A stretch of DNA of 64,000 nt from an uncultured Bacteroidota bacterium (lineage in GTDB: Bacteria; Bacteroidota; Bacteroidia; Chitinophagales; Chitinophagaceae): the NCBI GenBank assembly GCA_937928385.1, contig CALEZD010000079.1, positions 38,783 through 102,782 of the forward strand. Direction: 5' to 3'. The position numbers were made by a program, and so were the translations under genes. Shown here one piece after another: positions 9,060-17,425 of this stretch; the first letter of the stretch is position 1; the number at the start of each line of letters is the position of its first letter. Under the pieces are notes generated by a model. That model worked only from the letters and a program-made list of their open reading frames with translations, did not search any database and was not told the origin of the DNA.

Positions 9060-10352
9060 TTACAATCTTGAATCTACCTGCGACCGGTCCAGGCAGCCCT
9101 TTACATCGTAAATGATGCCACCCGGTGCCAGCCACGCTTTCCAGTCTGTACCCAGGAATTCATTATGTGCTACTGCCAGTACCACCGCATTGTATTGTCC
9201 CTGCTCGGGTAATTCAGTAGTGGTAGTTACACCATACTCGTGCATTACTTCATCGGTGCTTGCCCACGGATCATATACGGTCAGTGCGATGTCGTATGAT
9301 TTGAGTTCAGCAATGATATCTACCACCCGCGTGTTGCGTACATCGGGGCAGTTCTCTTTGAAAGTGATGCCCAGTACAAGTATTTTAGAGTCTTTAACCG
9401 GCATATCCCGCTTTATCATCTGCTTCACCACCTCATTGGCTATGTAGCCACCCATGCTATCGTTCAGCCTGCGGCCGGCCAGTATTATTTCCGGATGGTA
9501 GCCTACTTCCTGTGCTTTTTGCGCCAGGTAGTACGGGTCAACACCTATGCAGTGGCCGCCTACCAGTCCGGGTTTAAACGGCAGGAAATTCCATTTGGTG
9601 CCTGCCGCTGCCAATACATCAGATGTGTCAATACCCATGCGGTTGAAAATCTTAGCCAGTTCGTTTACAAAGGCTATATTGATATCCCTCTGGGCGTTTT
9701 CAATCACTTTAGCGGCTTCAGCTACTTTTATACTTGCAGCCTTGTGCGTACCGGCGGTGATGATACTTTTATACAGTTGGTCTACCTTTTCAGCCACTTC
9801 GTCATTTGACCCCGAAGTAACTTTTTTGATTTTCGTTACGGTATGGTTTTTATCGCCGGGGTTGATGCGCTCGGGTGAATAGCCACAATAAAAATCGGTA
9901 TTAAATTTCAGGCCGGATATTTTCTCTAATACAGGCACACACTCGTCTTCGGTAACACCCGGGTAAACGGTAGATTCGTACACCACAATATCACCTTTGG
10001 CTAATACTTTACCTACAGTTTCACTCGCCTTATACAATGGTGTAAGGTCGGGGCGGTTGTATTTATCCACCGGGGTGGGCACTGTCACTATATAAAAATT
10101 GCAATCAGCGATATCTTCCAGCTTATTGGTGCAGTACAACCCTTTGTCAGAAGGTGGTGTTGATACTATGACTGCCTGCAACTCATTATCTTCTACCTCC
10201 AGTGTATTATCCTTTCCGGCCTGAAGTTCTGCAATGCGTTTCTGGTTGATGTCAAAACCTAAAGTTGGAAACTTTTTAGCAAATTCTGCCGCCAGTGGAA
10301 GGCCCACATATCCAAGGCCAATTACTGCAATTCTAATATTATTGTCTGCCAT
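9060..10352 (-). CDS. UDP-sugar 6-dehydrogenase (WbpA/TviB-type nucleotide sugar dehydrogenase)
   Basis: A 430-aa NAD-dependent enzyme with an N-terminal Rossmann motif [15 protein letters not shown] (residues 10-24), the central [19 protein letters not shown] dimerisation helix, and the catalytic Cys in [13 protein letters not shown] (about residue 265). It oxidises UDP-HexNAc (or UDP-glucose) to the uronic acid. It is 9 nt upstream of the WbpD-like acetyltransferase and 24 nt after the tyrosine kinase gene. The sequence resembles the WbpA/TviB branch more than UDP-glucose dehydrogenase, by eye only. Confidence 0.92.
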   Translation of the reverse strand: MADNNIRIAVIGLGYVGLPLAAEFAKKFPTLGFDINQKRIAELQAGKDNTLEVEDNELQAVIVSTPPSDKGLYCTNKLEDIADCNFYIVTVPTPVDKYNRPDLTPLYKASETVGKVLAKGDIVVYESTVYPGVTEDECVPVLEKISGLKFNTDFYCGYSPERINPGDKNHTVTKIKKVTSGSNDEVAEKVDQLYKSIITAGTHKAASIKVAEAAKVIENAQRDINIAFVNELAKIFNRMGIDTSDVLAAAGTKWNFLPFKPGLVGGHCIGVDPYYLAQKAQEVGYHPEIILAGRRLNDSMGGYIANEVVKQMIKRDMPVKDSKILVLGITFKENCPDVRNTRVVDIIAELKSYDIALTVYDPWASTDEVMHEYGVTTTTELPEQGQYNAVVLAVAHNEFLGTDWKAWLAPGGIIYDVKGCLDRSQVDSRL

Positions 10353-10376
10353 TGTTCAGAGTGTATATTGCCTGTG

Positions 10377-12761
10377 TTATGCTTTCTTGTTAAGCTTGTT
10401 TTTCAATTTATTAAGTACCCCTTTGCCTTTGCCATCTTCAAAATAATCGGCACCATAGCTTCCATACCCATACCCATATACGCCTCCTTTACTTTTCATA
10501 TCGTTGACAACAAGGTTCATTTTCTGCATCTTGCCTGTACGCATCAGCTCATCTGCATTTCGCAACTGTTCTTTATATGTATAGTTCATCCTGCATACAT
10601 ACAATACTGTATCTGAGTATTTACCCAACAGTTGTGCATCTGTTACCAGGCCTACCGGTGCAGAGTCAACAACAATATAGTCATATTCTGATTTCAGCGT
10701 GTCAAAAAGCTCATTAAGCTTTTTGGACGAAAGTAGTTCGGACGGATTGGGCGGCACAGCCCCCGACGGCATTACGTATAATGAAGGGGCAACACCTGAC
10801 GGTTGTATTATCTCTCTTATGCCTGCCTGCCCTATTATGTATTGGGTAAACCCTTTTTTGTTTATAAAACCCAACGCTTCTGAAATCTTTGGTTTGCGCA
10901 GGTCGAGTTCCAGCAGTGCTACCTTCTCTCCTGAGAGGGAAAGCGTAACTGCAAGATTGAGGGCAACAAAAGATTTTCCCTCTCCGCTCATGCTGGATGT
11001 CATTAGTATTACTTTTTCATCTTCGCTGGCCAGTAAGAATTGCATATTGGTGCGCAGTGCCCTGAATTGTTCTGCAATTACTGTTTTACTTTCTTTAAAG
11101 ACCACTACCTCCTCTCCTGTGTCGCTATGCCCTATTTCCGCAATGATACTCATGGAGGTCAGATTCTTTATCTCATCCTTACTGCCGATTTTTACGTTGA
11201 AAATCTCCTTAATAAAAATCCAAAGGCCGGGAACAATAATGCCCAAAGCAAATGCAGCCAGGTATATACGCATAGGCTTGGGCGAATATGGTACTGTATC
11301 GCTTTTCGCAGGGTCTACTATGCGAGCATTTGCCACGGTAGATGATTTGGATATAGCGTTTTCTTCCCTCTTCTTTAGCAAAAAGAGGTATAATTCCTGT
11401 TTGATGTTCTGCTGGCGCGAGTATTCCAGATAGATACGCTCCTCTTCGGGTACCTGCCTGATTTGGTCATCAACAAATCCTGCACGGCTCTCAAGTTCTT
11501 TTATCGATACTTTTATGCCTTGCTTCATGATAGAGAGTGACCGTACCAGGTCTTCGCGAATATTCTCCAGTTGCTTGTCCAGGTTCATTACAAATGGGTT
11601 ATTCTCGGTATTGGTCATCAGCAGCGCAGCTTTTTTGAGCTGCAGGTCGTTATAGCTTTTCATGGCGTTCATAGCGGCATCATCTTCTACCAGCAGCGAC
11701 GATGGAACTATCCTGTCTTTGTTCCTGTCGTCATTCAGGTATTGCTCCAGCGATTCTACCACACGCAGCTTTACTTCTTTTTCAGTCAATTGCCGTGCAT
11801 ACTCACTGGTATAGTCCAGCAGCATTTTCGATTGTTCAGACAAATCTGTCAGCTTACGGCTGCTTTTGAATTGTTCTATATTTTTTTCAATGCCTGACAA
11901 TTCATAAGTAACACCTTTCAGGCGCTCATCTATGAATTCTACCGTAGCGTCAAGTGTCTTATTCCTGTCGTCAATATTGGCTTGCAGGTATGCTTTAATA
12001 AGTTCGTTCAGAATATCTTCTCCCCGCTCGGGCAACACATCTGAAATGGAAAGTTGCAATATAGATGCCTTACTAACCGGGTCAACGTCCAACTGGCGCA
12101 GGGTTTTTATAGCCTGGTATTCAGTGGCTTTTATTTCTATACTGCAATTTGTCAGGTCGTAAGCCGGGTTAGCCAGCTTCCTCCTGTCTTTTATTATCAC
12201 AGGGCCGATAGGCAGGTTAACAGTGTCTCCCCAAACTCCCTTCCATGAATTCTTTTTGTCAGTTATCACAAAACCTTCGTCACCCTTCGTTTCCAGCTGG
12301 TATTTATACCTGAGTGGCACATTGCCGTTATCAAACAACGGCACGAGCCTGAATGGTAAATCTGTATAATAATATTCGCTGGTTTTTATTCTGCCCGGTG
12401 CGTAGTAGTGTATGTTCAATTGCAGCTCATCCACTACTCTTTTCATTAGTGTACGGCTTTTGAAAATCTCTACCTCGTTCTCTATATTGGCAGCAGTTGT
12501 TTGCAGCCCAAGCTCTTGCAGCAGTTGCCCTTCGCCTATACTACCCGATTTCTTTTCGTCTTTTATCAATACCTTGGCATAGGTCATGTACCTGGGCGTA
12601 GCGTAGCGTAGATATATATATGCTGATAGCATAGCAATTACTACACATACTGCCATTACCGGCCAATAAGACAATACAACTGATAACAGCCTTTCAGTTT
12701 TGATACTGTTATCACTGCCCTTCCGCTCTTCTTTAAATATCGGCTCAAGGCTATCCTGCAT
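10377..12761 (-). CDS. Wzc-like polysaccharide co-polymerase and BY-kinase
   Basis: A 794-aa inner-membrane protein. A Wzz domain begins after the first membrane helix (about residues 35-52), a long periplasmic coiled-coil follows, then a second helix (about 500-520) and a cytoplasmic tyrosine kinase with Walker A MSGEGKSFVALNLA (about 590), Walker A' ALLELDLRKPKI and Walker B YIVVDSAPVG. The C-terminus has a Tyr cluster YGYGYGSYGADYF for autophosphorylation. It controls chain length and export together with the Wza-like protein encoded just upstream (17-nt gap). A CpsB/YwqE-type phosphatase gene at 22.8 kb is the likely counterpart. Confidence 0.95.
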   Translation of the reverse strand: MQDSLEPIFKEERKGSDNSIKTERLLSVVLSYWPVMAVCVVIAMLSAYIYLRYATPRYMTYAKVLIKDEKKSGSIGEGQLLQELGLQTTAANIENEVEIFKSRTLMKRVVDELQLNIHYYAPGRIKTSEYYYTDLPFRLVPLFDNGNVPLRYKYQLETKGDEGFVITDKKNSWKGVWGDTVNLPIGPVIIKDRRKLANPAYDLTNCSIEIKATEYQAIKTLRQLDVDPVSKASILQLSISDVLPERGEDILNELIKAYLQANIDDRNKTLDATVEFIDERLKGVTYELSGIEKNIEQFKSSRKLTDLSEQSKMLLDYTSEYARQLTEKEVKLRVVESLEQYLNDDRNKDRIVPSSLLVEDDAAMNAMKSYNDLQLKKAALLMTNTENNPFVMNLDKQLENIREDLVRSLSIMKQGIKVSIKELESRAGFVDDQIRQVPEEERIYLEYSRQQNIKQELYLFLLKKREENAISKSSTVANARIVDPAKSDTVPYSPKPMRIYLAAFALGIIVPGLWIFIKEIFNVKIGSKDEIKNLTSMSIIAEIGHSDTGEEVVVFKESKTVIAEQFRALRTNMQFLLASEDEKVILMTSSMSGEGKSFVALNLAVTLSLSGEKVALLELDLRKPKISEALGFINKKGFTQYIIGQAGIREIIQPSGVAPSLYVMPSGAVPPNPSELLSSKKLNELFDTLKSEYDYIVVDSAPVGLVTDAQLLGKYSDTVLYVCRMNYTYKEQLRNADELMRTGKMQKMNLVVNDMKSKGGVYGYGYGSYGADYFEDGKGKGVLNKLKNKLNKKA

Positions 12762-12778
12762 AGATGATGAACCCTATG

Positions 12779-13594
12779 TTAGTTTAATCTTGTAATCAGG
12801 GTTACAGCAGTCAAAGATACTGTAATAACCCCAAGCATCAGGGTCACAAACCTGGTGGAACGCTCGTCGGTAGTGCCCGCTCTTGCAAATGCTTTCAGCG
12901 GCTCCACATAAATCTTATCTCCCGACTGCAAATAGTAATATTTTGAATTGACGATATCAGTGGAGTTAATATTAACCCGGGTAAAAACAGATTCTCCATT
13001 CTCTTCCCTGATAACTATTATATTATCCCTTTTACCTCCTAAAGTCATATCGCCGGCAAGCCCCAGTGCATCAATAATATTTATTTTTTCATTGGCCACT
13101 ACAAACAGGCCGGGGCGTTTAACCTCACCCAATACGGTAATGTAAAAGCTTGCTATCCTTACATTAATAAGAGGGTCTTTATAATATTTCAACGCTTTCG
13201 ACCGCACTAATTCTTTCACTTCCATAGTTGTGAGGCCTTCTACTGCCAGTTTACCTAATATAGGTATTTCCACCATCCCGTTTTTATCTACCATGTACCC
13301 TTTTATTTGGGTGGTAGATGCGGTTGATTCCTCTCCTTTGGCCTGCTGTACAGCAGTGATGCCCCCTATGTTAGCATCTATGGTAGTTACTTCAATGTTT
13401 AATATATCACCTTTGTGTATCACAGGTTCGCGGTATTCAGCATTCCGGACACGTTTCTCCACAGCAATACTGTCTGCTACGTCTTGAAAATATGCTACTT
13501 GTTTTGCGCTGTTACATGCTGAAAAAGCTATGATAACAGCCAGCAGCGATATAAATGCAACACGGGTATGAATTCCTGGCATAAACAATTTCAT
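12779..13594 (-). CDS. Wza/BexD-like polysaccharide export lipoprotein
   Basis: A 271-aa lipoprotein with signal peptide and lipobox ending in FSAC (Cys27). Residues about 55-140 are the Poly_export domain (EPVIHKGDILNIEV), followed by an SLBB-type segment (FYITVLGEVKRPGLFVV), and a C-terminal hydrophobic stretch (about 248-268) that could be the membrane-crossing helix. It forms the outer-membrane export channel. A -7-like TAcaTTTG lies 21 nt upstream, so it may have its own promoter in addition to readthrough from upxY. Confidence 0.92.
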   Translation of the reverse strand: MKLFMPGIHTRVAFISLLAVIIAFSACNSAKQVAYFQDVADSIAVEKRVRNAEYREPVIHKGDILNIEVTTIDANIGGITAVQQAKGEESTASTTQIKGYMVDKNGMVEIPILGKLAVEGLTTMEVKELVRSKALKYYKDPLINVRIASFYITVLGEVKRPGLFVVANEKINIIDALGLAGDMTLGGKRDNIIVIREENGESVFTRVNINSTDIVNSKYYYLQSGDKIYVEPLKAFARAGTTDERSTRFVTLMLGVITVSLTAVTLITRLN

Positions 13595-13614
13595 TGTAAA
13601 CGTGATATTTTGCC

Positions 13615-13622
13615 CAAATGTA
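13615..13622 (-). promoter_or_regulatory. Candidate Bacteroidota -7 element (TACATTTG) before the export gene
   Basis: On the minus strand TACATTTG matches the TAnnTTTG consensus exactly, 20 nt before the ATG at 13594. No clear TTG -33 element is seen at the usual distance, so the site is only a candidate internal promoter. Confidence 0.4.
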
Positions 13623-13689
13623 GTGAAAAAGACAGGCGATTTATATAATTGGCCATTACTATTCTATAAATGCTATTTTCCGGCATATA

Positions 13690-14184
13690 CTACTTCCCGG
13701 CCTTACTCAGCGATTGTAACGGCAATTTTGCCGTCATATTCAGCCCAAGCGTACGCAAGTGAAGAATAGCTTTATTCCCTTTTATCATCAGTATCTTTCC
13801 TTCAGCATCCTTCAGCGGCCCTTCTGTTACTCTTATATTCTGGCCTGTCTTTAGCTCTACGGTTATTTCTGCGTCTTTATAATCATTCAGAAAGCTTTTA
13901 ATAGCCTGTATTTCACCGCTCCTTACCACTCCCGGCGCTCCATTCCACCATAAAAACCGGACAACACCCGGGGTAAGTAATACCTCTATGCTATCTTTTT
14001 TATAGTCTTCGAGCTGTACAAACACATAAGATTTAAAAACAGGTTCAGCCACTTTTTTCTTGCGGTCGCTCCATTGTCTTACCTCCTCTTTCAGCGGGCA
14101 ATACACATCAATACCTTTTTCGATAAGTAGTGCCGTGACTTTTTTTTCATTTCGGGGTTTGGTATATAATACGTACCATTTCAT
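13690..14184 (-). CDS. upxY: UpxY family transcription antiterminator (NusG-like)
   Basis: A 164-aa NusG paralogue: NGN domain from MKWYVLYTKPRNEKKV through the EPVFKSYVFVQL block, then a KOW-like domain around GQNIRVTEGPLKDAEGKIL. In Bacteroides, UpxY proteins bind the 5' leader of their own capsule operon and let RNA polymerase read through. It is encoded directly before the export and assembly genes and 5 nt after the winged-helix regulator gene. No UpxZ-type inhibitor gene is seen nearby. Confidence 0.92.
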   Translation of the reverse strand: MKWYVLYTKPRNEKKVTALLIEKGIDVYCPLKEEVRQWSDRKKKVAEPVFKSYVFVQLEDYKKDSIEVLLTPGVVRFLWWNGAPGVVRSGEIQAIKSFLNDYKDAEITVELKTGQNIRVTEGPLKDAEGKILMIKGNKAILHLRTLGLNMTAKLPLQSLSKAGK

Positions 14185-14189
14185 AGTTC

Positions 14190-14726
14190 TTAGCCTTTAT
14201 GCTCCCACAATAACAGGTGTGCGCTGATTTCGTCCGAGGTGTTTTTTTCTTCCCATTCAGCCACATCGTATATTATAAATCTCACTTTTTTATTTATCAT
14301 CTTCTCAGCCTTGCTCACCATATCCAACAGGTATTTTTTGTCTATCTCTCCTACAAATGTCAGGTCTATTATACCGGAGTCCCTGCCCAGTGCGTAATCT
14401 CCTGTCAGGTACACCTTTTCCAGTTTACCCATCCGCTCAATTATAGCATCTATTATCTTATCAACACCTATGTACTTCAGCAATATGCTATGAATATCCC
14501 TGAACAGTGGGTGGCTATCATTTGCTTTATACATTTTTTTATTGCCTTTGTTCTCCGACAACAACATATTCGCTTCCTCAAACCGGTTTAACTCTACGCG
14601 TACACTATTAGTGCTTTCGTCAAACTCCTCGGCCAGTCCACGTAAATAGGCCGTAGTGCCCGGATTGAGGAACAACCGCAACAGCAGTTTTATCCTGGTG
14701 CGCGATGATATTAGTGTTTCCAGCAT
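14190..14726 (-). CDS. Winged-helix regulator fused to a minimal nucleotidyltransferase-like domain
   Basis: A 178-aa protein. Residues 1-80 form a helix-turn-helix of ArsR type (RIKLLLRLFLNPGTTAYLRG, then STNSVRVELNRFEEANML). Residues about 100-175 resemble a degenerate MNT-type nucleotidyltransferase (VYLTGDYALGRDSGIIDLTF), where the usual GSxxxG...D pattern is reduced to GDYALGRDSG..DL. Proteins of this build often open polysaccharide loci in Bacteroidota beside UpxY. It probably regulates the operon and may bind the inverted repeat at 14794-14824. The regulatory role is inferred. Confidence 0.75.
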   Translation of the reverse strand: MLETLISSRTRIKLLLRLFLNPGTTAYLRGLAEEFDESTNSVRVELNRFEEANMLLSENKGNKKMYKANDSHPLFRDIHSILLKYIGVDKIIDAIIERMGKLEKVYLTGDYALGRDSGIIDLTFVGEIDKKYLLDMVSKAEKMINKKVRFIIYDVAEWEEKNTSDEISAHLLLWEHKG

Positions 14727-14793
14727 GTCATTATTTTTAAGAGCTATTTGCCTTTGGGCATGGCTTCGCCATTGTCAGCCACATAAGACGACA

Positions 14794-14824
14794 ACAGGTT
14801 GAGTAAAATAATTACTCAACCTGT
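14794..14824 (-). promoter_or_regulatory. Perfect 13-bp inverted repeat in the leader of the polysaccharide operon
   Basis: ACAGGTTGAGTAA and its exact reverse complement TTACTCAACCTGT are separated by 5 nt. On the minus strand this lies 3 nt after a TAttTTTG -7 element, so it spans the likely transcription start and the first bases of the RNA. It could be an operator for the winged-helix protein or a 5' stem-loop used in UpxY-dependent antitermination. It lacks a following U-run in the minus direction, so simple termination is less likely. Confidence 0.75.
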
Positions 14825-14826
14825 AA

Positions 14827-14834
14827 CAAAAATA
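14827..14834 (-). promoter_or_regulatory. Candidate -7 promoter element (TATTTTTG) of the polysaccharide operon
   Basis: The minus strand reads TATTTTTG, an exact TAnnTTTG match, about 100 nt before the regulator ATG (14726) and immediately before the 13-bp hairpin. The -33 TTG is not evident. Transcription from here would cover regulator, upxY and all following genes. Confidence 0.5.
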
Positions 14835-14872
14835 TGAATAAAAAATGCTAAAGTAAAGGGGTGCAGCCTCGT

Positions 14873-15925
14873 TTATAAGGCTAAGGTTTTGATGTCTTCC
14901 TGGGCTTTTACGAAGTCATTGTGCTTACCGATATCCAACCAGTACCCAAGTATCGGGAAGGAAACCAGCTTTTTGCCCTGGCTGATGATGGAATCCATCA
15001 GGTCGGTCACATTGTAAAATTCGTTATGCGGAACTAATGACAACAACTCTTTTTTGATGATATAAATGCCTGCATTTGAATAATAGGTGTAGCAAGGTTT
15101 CTCTTTCAATGCGTTTACAAAGTTTCCGTTGTCCACTTCCATCACTCCATAAGGCACTTCGACACTATACATAGTAGTGGCTACTGCCATATCGGCCCCG
15201 GACCTGAGAAATGCCTGGAAAAAACCATTGAAATCTATATCTGTCAGCAGGTCAGAGTTCATCACCATCACATAGTCGTGCTCCAGTTCTTCTACCATTT
15301 TTACCGAACCCAGGGTACCCAGCGGCTTATCTTCATGTACATAGCTGATAGACACACCCTTATCGCTGCCGTCTTTAAAGTAATCCTGTATCTGTTCGGC
15401 CAGGTAGTTAACGCTCAGGTAAATGTTTTTGATGCCGAATTTCACCAGCCTGTCAATATTATGCTCCAGTATAGGTTTATCGCCTACCTGCAACATGGGC
15501 TTGGGGGTATCTGCTGTCAAAGGCATCAGGCGCTGGCCACGGCCACCGGCCATTATAAATACATCTGCCGGTACTACCGATTGTATTTCAGATAAATTCA
15601 GGATTTTAACTACTTTCCGGTCCCTGTCTACTACCGGTATCACCATGAAGTTCCTCAACCTCATGTTGTTGAAATCCGTCTTATGTATTTCGTCCTGGTA
15701 CACAAACAGCGGGTCGGGCTGAAGGTAATCCATCAGTGAGTTATCGAAGGTCAGCCCTTTGATAAATCCGCGGCGCAGGTCGCCGTCCGTCAGCGAGCCA
15801 ATGAGCTTTTCCTGCTCATCTACCACTATCAGGATGGTATTTTTCTTCAGGTCGTTCAGCTTTATCAGCGCGTCCCGCACTGTTTCGTAGCTGTATAAAA
15901 TGTGTTTCTTGTCTGTGTTGTACAT
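14873..15925 (-). CDS. CBS-domain sugar-1-phosphate nucleotidyltransferase (PtmE-like)
   Basis: A 350-aa protein with two CBS motifs in the first 115 residues (LIGSLTDGDLRRGFI) and a nucleotidyltransferase domain starting MAGGRGQRLMPLTADTPKPM (residues 125-144), ending with the family's GYWLDIGKHNDF. PtmE of Campylobacter, built the same way, makes GDP-glucosamine for legionaminic acid. A LegC-type aminotransferase gene lies 4.6 kb away on the same strand, but the legionaminate synthase genes are not in the window. Downstream is the 13-bp hairpin and the capsule promoter. Exact substrate is uncertain. Confidence 0.85.
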   Translation of the reverse strand: MYNTDKKHILYSYETVRDALIKLNDLKKNTILIVVDEQEKLIGSLTDGDLRRGFIKGLTFDNSLMDYLQPDPLFVYQDEIHKTDFNNMRLRNFMVIPVVDRDRKVVKILNLSEIQSVVPADVFIMAGGRGQRLMPLTADTPKPMLQVGDKPILEHNIDRLVKFGIKNIYLSVNYLAEQIQDYFKDGSDKGVSISYVHEDKPLGTLGSVKMVEELEHDYVMVMNSDLLTDIDFNGFFQAFLRSGADMAVATTMYSVEVPYGVMEVDNGNFVNALKEKPCYTYYSNAGIYIIKKELLSLVPHNEFYNVTDLMDSIISQGKKLVSFPILGYWLDIGKHNDFVKAQEDIKTLAL

Positions 15926-16260
15926 AGTGTTTTCTTTTTCTCAGTCCTTATACTGGTTGCAAAGTATAACCGCAGTAGTATATAGCGGAAAAAAGCTAAT
16001 GGGATAACATCAGGACAACATGGTGATAACAAACGATTTACATTTCGGAAAGCCCCCGGTTAGTGATGCCATTTAACTCGTTAGTGAATGTTTTTTTATT
16101 TGCCTCGTTGAGACCGCTATCGCTAAGTTTGTATCATTTTGTATCGTTTTGTATCGCCACAGGGGGTATCGCAGGATTTTATATTCCTGTTACGATGGAG
16201 CAGGCTGTTTTAACTCGTTAGTGAATGTCTTTTTTATTTGCCTCGTTGAGATCGCTATCG
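15926..16260. other. Non-coding gap with two copies of a ~63-bp direct repeat
   Basis: The gap between the PtmE-like start and the terminase-like stop holds no convincing gene. It contains repeat copy 1 (16072-16135), most of copy 2 (from 16208), and a short run of three imperfect 10-mers TGTATCRTTT around 16129-16155. A 9-nt-spaced TATACTTTG (minus strand, near 15963) is close to, but not, the -7 consensus. Confidence 0.7.
16072..16135 (+). repeat. Direct repeat copy 1 (about 63 bp)
   Basis: Begins TTTAACTCGTTAGTGAATGT, continues through TTTGCCTCGTTGAGACCG and ends near CGCTAAGTTTGTATC. Copy 2 at 16208-16271 is nearly identical. A second matching segment, GTATCGCCACAGGGG, follows each copy at 16151 and about 16300, with different sequence in between. 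Confidence 0.85.
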
Positions 16261-16271
16261 CTAAGTTGTAT
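16208..16271 (+). repeat. Direct repeat copy 2 (about 63 bp), runs into the 3' end of a gene
   Basis: Near-identical to 16072-16135 with a C-to-T change and one-base indels. Its CTA at 16261-16263 is the stop codon of the terminase-like gene on the minus strand, so the repeat supplies that gene's end. Right after it is a GC-rich palindrome CCCCGCCGCGGCGGGG (16272-16287) followed by CAGGC, a unit also seen in altered form near 20493. Confidence 0.85.
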
Positions 16272-17154
16272 CCCCGCCGCGGCGGGGCAGGCTGTTGTGT
16301 ATCGCCACAGGGGTATCAGCCTGAAGTTTTTCTGCCAAGCGGGGAAAAGACTGTACAGCCGGGGGCGGGGCTACGGTATCGCCGTCCTCCGTTTCTGCTT
16401 CTTCTTCCTGCGCACCCTCGCCGGCATAGTAGCCCGATTCTTCCAACTGCTCATCGGCAAATTTTTTCAGCTCGCGCCATTTCTCGTAATTACGCGTCTG
16501 CTCCTCTTCCATCCTTTTGATATCTTCATTTGTAGGCACATAGTCCAATACCCGCAGCCCCTTTTCTGCATATTCGCGGGCCATGTACGGGTTGTCACGT
16601 ACTGTTTTTGCGCGCATGCCGGGGTTGTAGTCCGGGCCATAGCGCATCTCGTTATATTCTTCCAGTTCATTTACAAACTGCCTATAGGATGGGGTTTGGG
16701 ATTTCGGCTTTTCGCCAACCGGTTCATCACCAGGCTGCCCCTTGCGGCTGTACCAGTCGTTGGCCAGTTTGGTATCGGCCTCTATAGCGCGTATGATCAT
16801 AAAGGGCGGCATATCAGTTTCCACCATTTCCAGCCTGTCTTTTACCCGGTAGTGTCTTTTTATTTTCACTTCACCCGCTATGATGGCCCGCAGTTGGCGG
16901 CGTTTCAGCAGCATGGTAGCATACTCCTGCTCTGCCAGCCGCTGTTCTTCTTCGTGGTAGCGGTTAACGGCTTCCTGCTGGGTGGCTGCGAGCCGCTCGC
17001 TGATGTATTGCCTGACATCGGGGTGGTTGGCCAGCCTGCGGGCGGCAATTTTGAGCGCCTCGCCTGTGGCATGGGGGTAGGCAGCTTTGTAGGCTTGGTC
17101 TTTATCGCCCGAGAGGAGGTAATGGTGGGCGAAGAGTTCATGTTCTATTTTCAT
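16261..17154 (-). CDS. Terminase small subunit-like protein, orphan
   Basis: The start ATG at 17154 (MKIEHELFAHHYLLSG) is preferred over a longer reading from 17253, because a promoter-like site lies between them. The N-terminus (KDQAYKAAYPHATGEALKIA, then RRLANHPDVRQYISERL) resembles the DNA-binding helix-turn-helix of phage terminase small subunits. The rest is charged, with Glu-rich stretches (EEEAETEDGD). Length about 297 aa. No large terminase, portal or other phage gene is near. Its last residues come from the repeat zone. It may be a phage relic or a domesticated gene. Confidence 0.5.
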   Translation of the reverse strand: MKIEHELFAHHYLLSGDKDQAYKAAYPHATGEALKIAARRLANHPDVRQYISERLAATQQEAVNRYHEEEQRLAEQEYATMLLKRRQLRAIIAGEVKIKRHYRVKDRLEMVETDMPPFMIIRAIEADTKLANDWYSRKGQPGDEPVGEKPKSQTPSYRQFVNELEEYNEMRYGPDYNPGMRAKTVRDNPYMAREYAEKGLRVLDYVPTNEDIKRMEEEQTRNYEKWRELKKFADEQLEESGYYAGEGAQEEEAETEDGDTVAPPPAVQSFPRLAEKLQADTPVAIHNSLPRRGGDTT

Positions 17155-17207
17155 AGTGATGGCTATTGCGGCCCATCCCGAGGGAAAGGCCGGGTTTTCC
17201 GATAATA

Positions 17208-17238
17208 CAAATATAGCAATTTTATACGAAATCAGCAA
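17208..17238 (-). promoter_or_regulatory. Promoter with TTG and TATATTTG spaced 20 nt
   Basis: On the minus strand TTG (17238-17236), a 20-nt spacer and TATATTTG (17215-17208) fit the Bacteroidota -33/-7 consensus. It lies about 53 nt before the ATG of the terminase-like gene. Confidence 0.6.
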
Positions 17239-17244
17239 TATTTG

Positions 17245-17275
17245 TGAATTCAAAATTCAAAACTCAAAATTCAAA
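17245..17275 (+). repeat. Short tandem TCAAAA-type repeat
   Basis: Four imperfect copies of a TTCAAAA/CTCAAAA unit in a row (ATTCAAAATTCAAAACTCA and on). It is located just outside the left end of the RAYT element. Confidence 0.6.
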
Positions 17276-17316
17276 AGAGGTGTTGTGTGTCCGGCGCGAA
17301 AGGCTCCCGGCCCCTC

Positions 17317-17382
17317 CACTGGCGCCGGTCTTCCGAAGGGTGACCTGTGTCAGATTAAGTCACCCGGTCTGAGACCGGCATT
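17317..17382 (+). repeat. Left end of the RAYT element with REP palindrome
   Basis: Starts CACTGGCGCC (17317-17326) and ends with the palindrome CCGGTCTGAGACCGG followed by CATT (to 17382). The same two blocks occur in inverse orientation at 18004-18024 and 18113-18121, bounding the transposase gene. The segment 17319-17362 recurs directly at 20268-20311. Confidence 0.8.
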
Positions 17383-17425
17383 ATTTGTTTGTCAGCTTAA
17401 TAATATATTCGTTGAAAAATAGCAT

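Noticed and set aside
16225..17205. Open frame of 326 codons on the plus strand over the terminase-like gene
   Set aside because: Phe/His/Arg-rich translation without a domain; the minus-strand gene has a promoter and a recognisable N-terminal helix-turn-helix.
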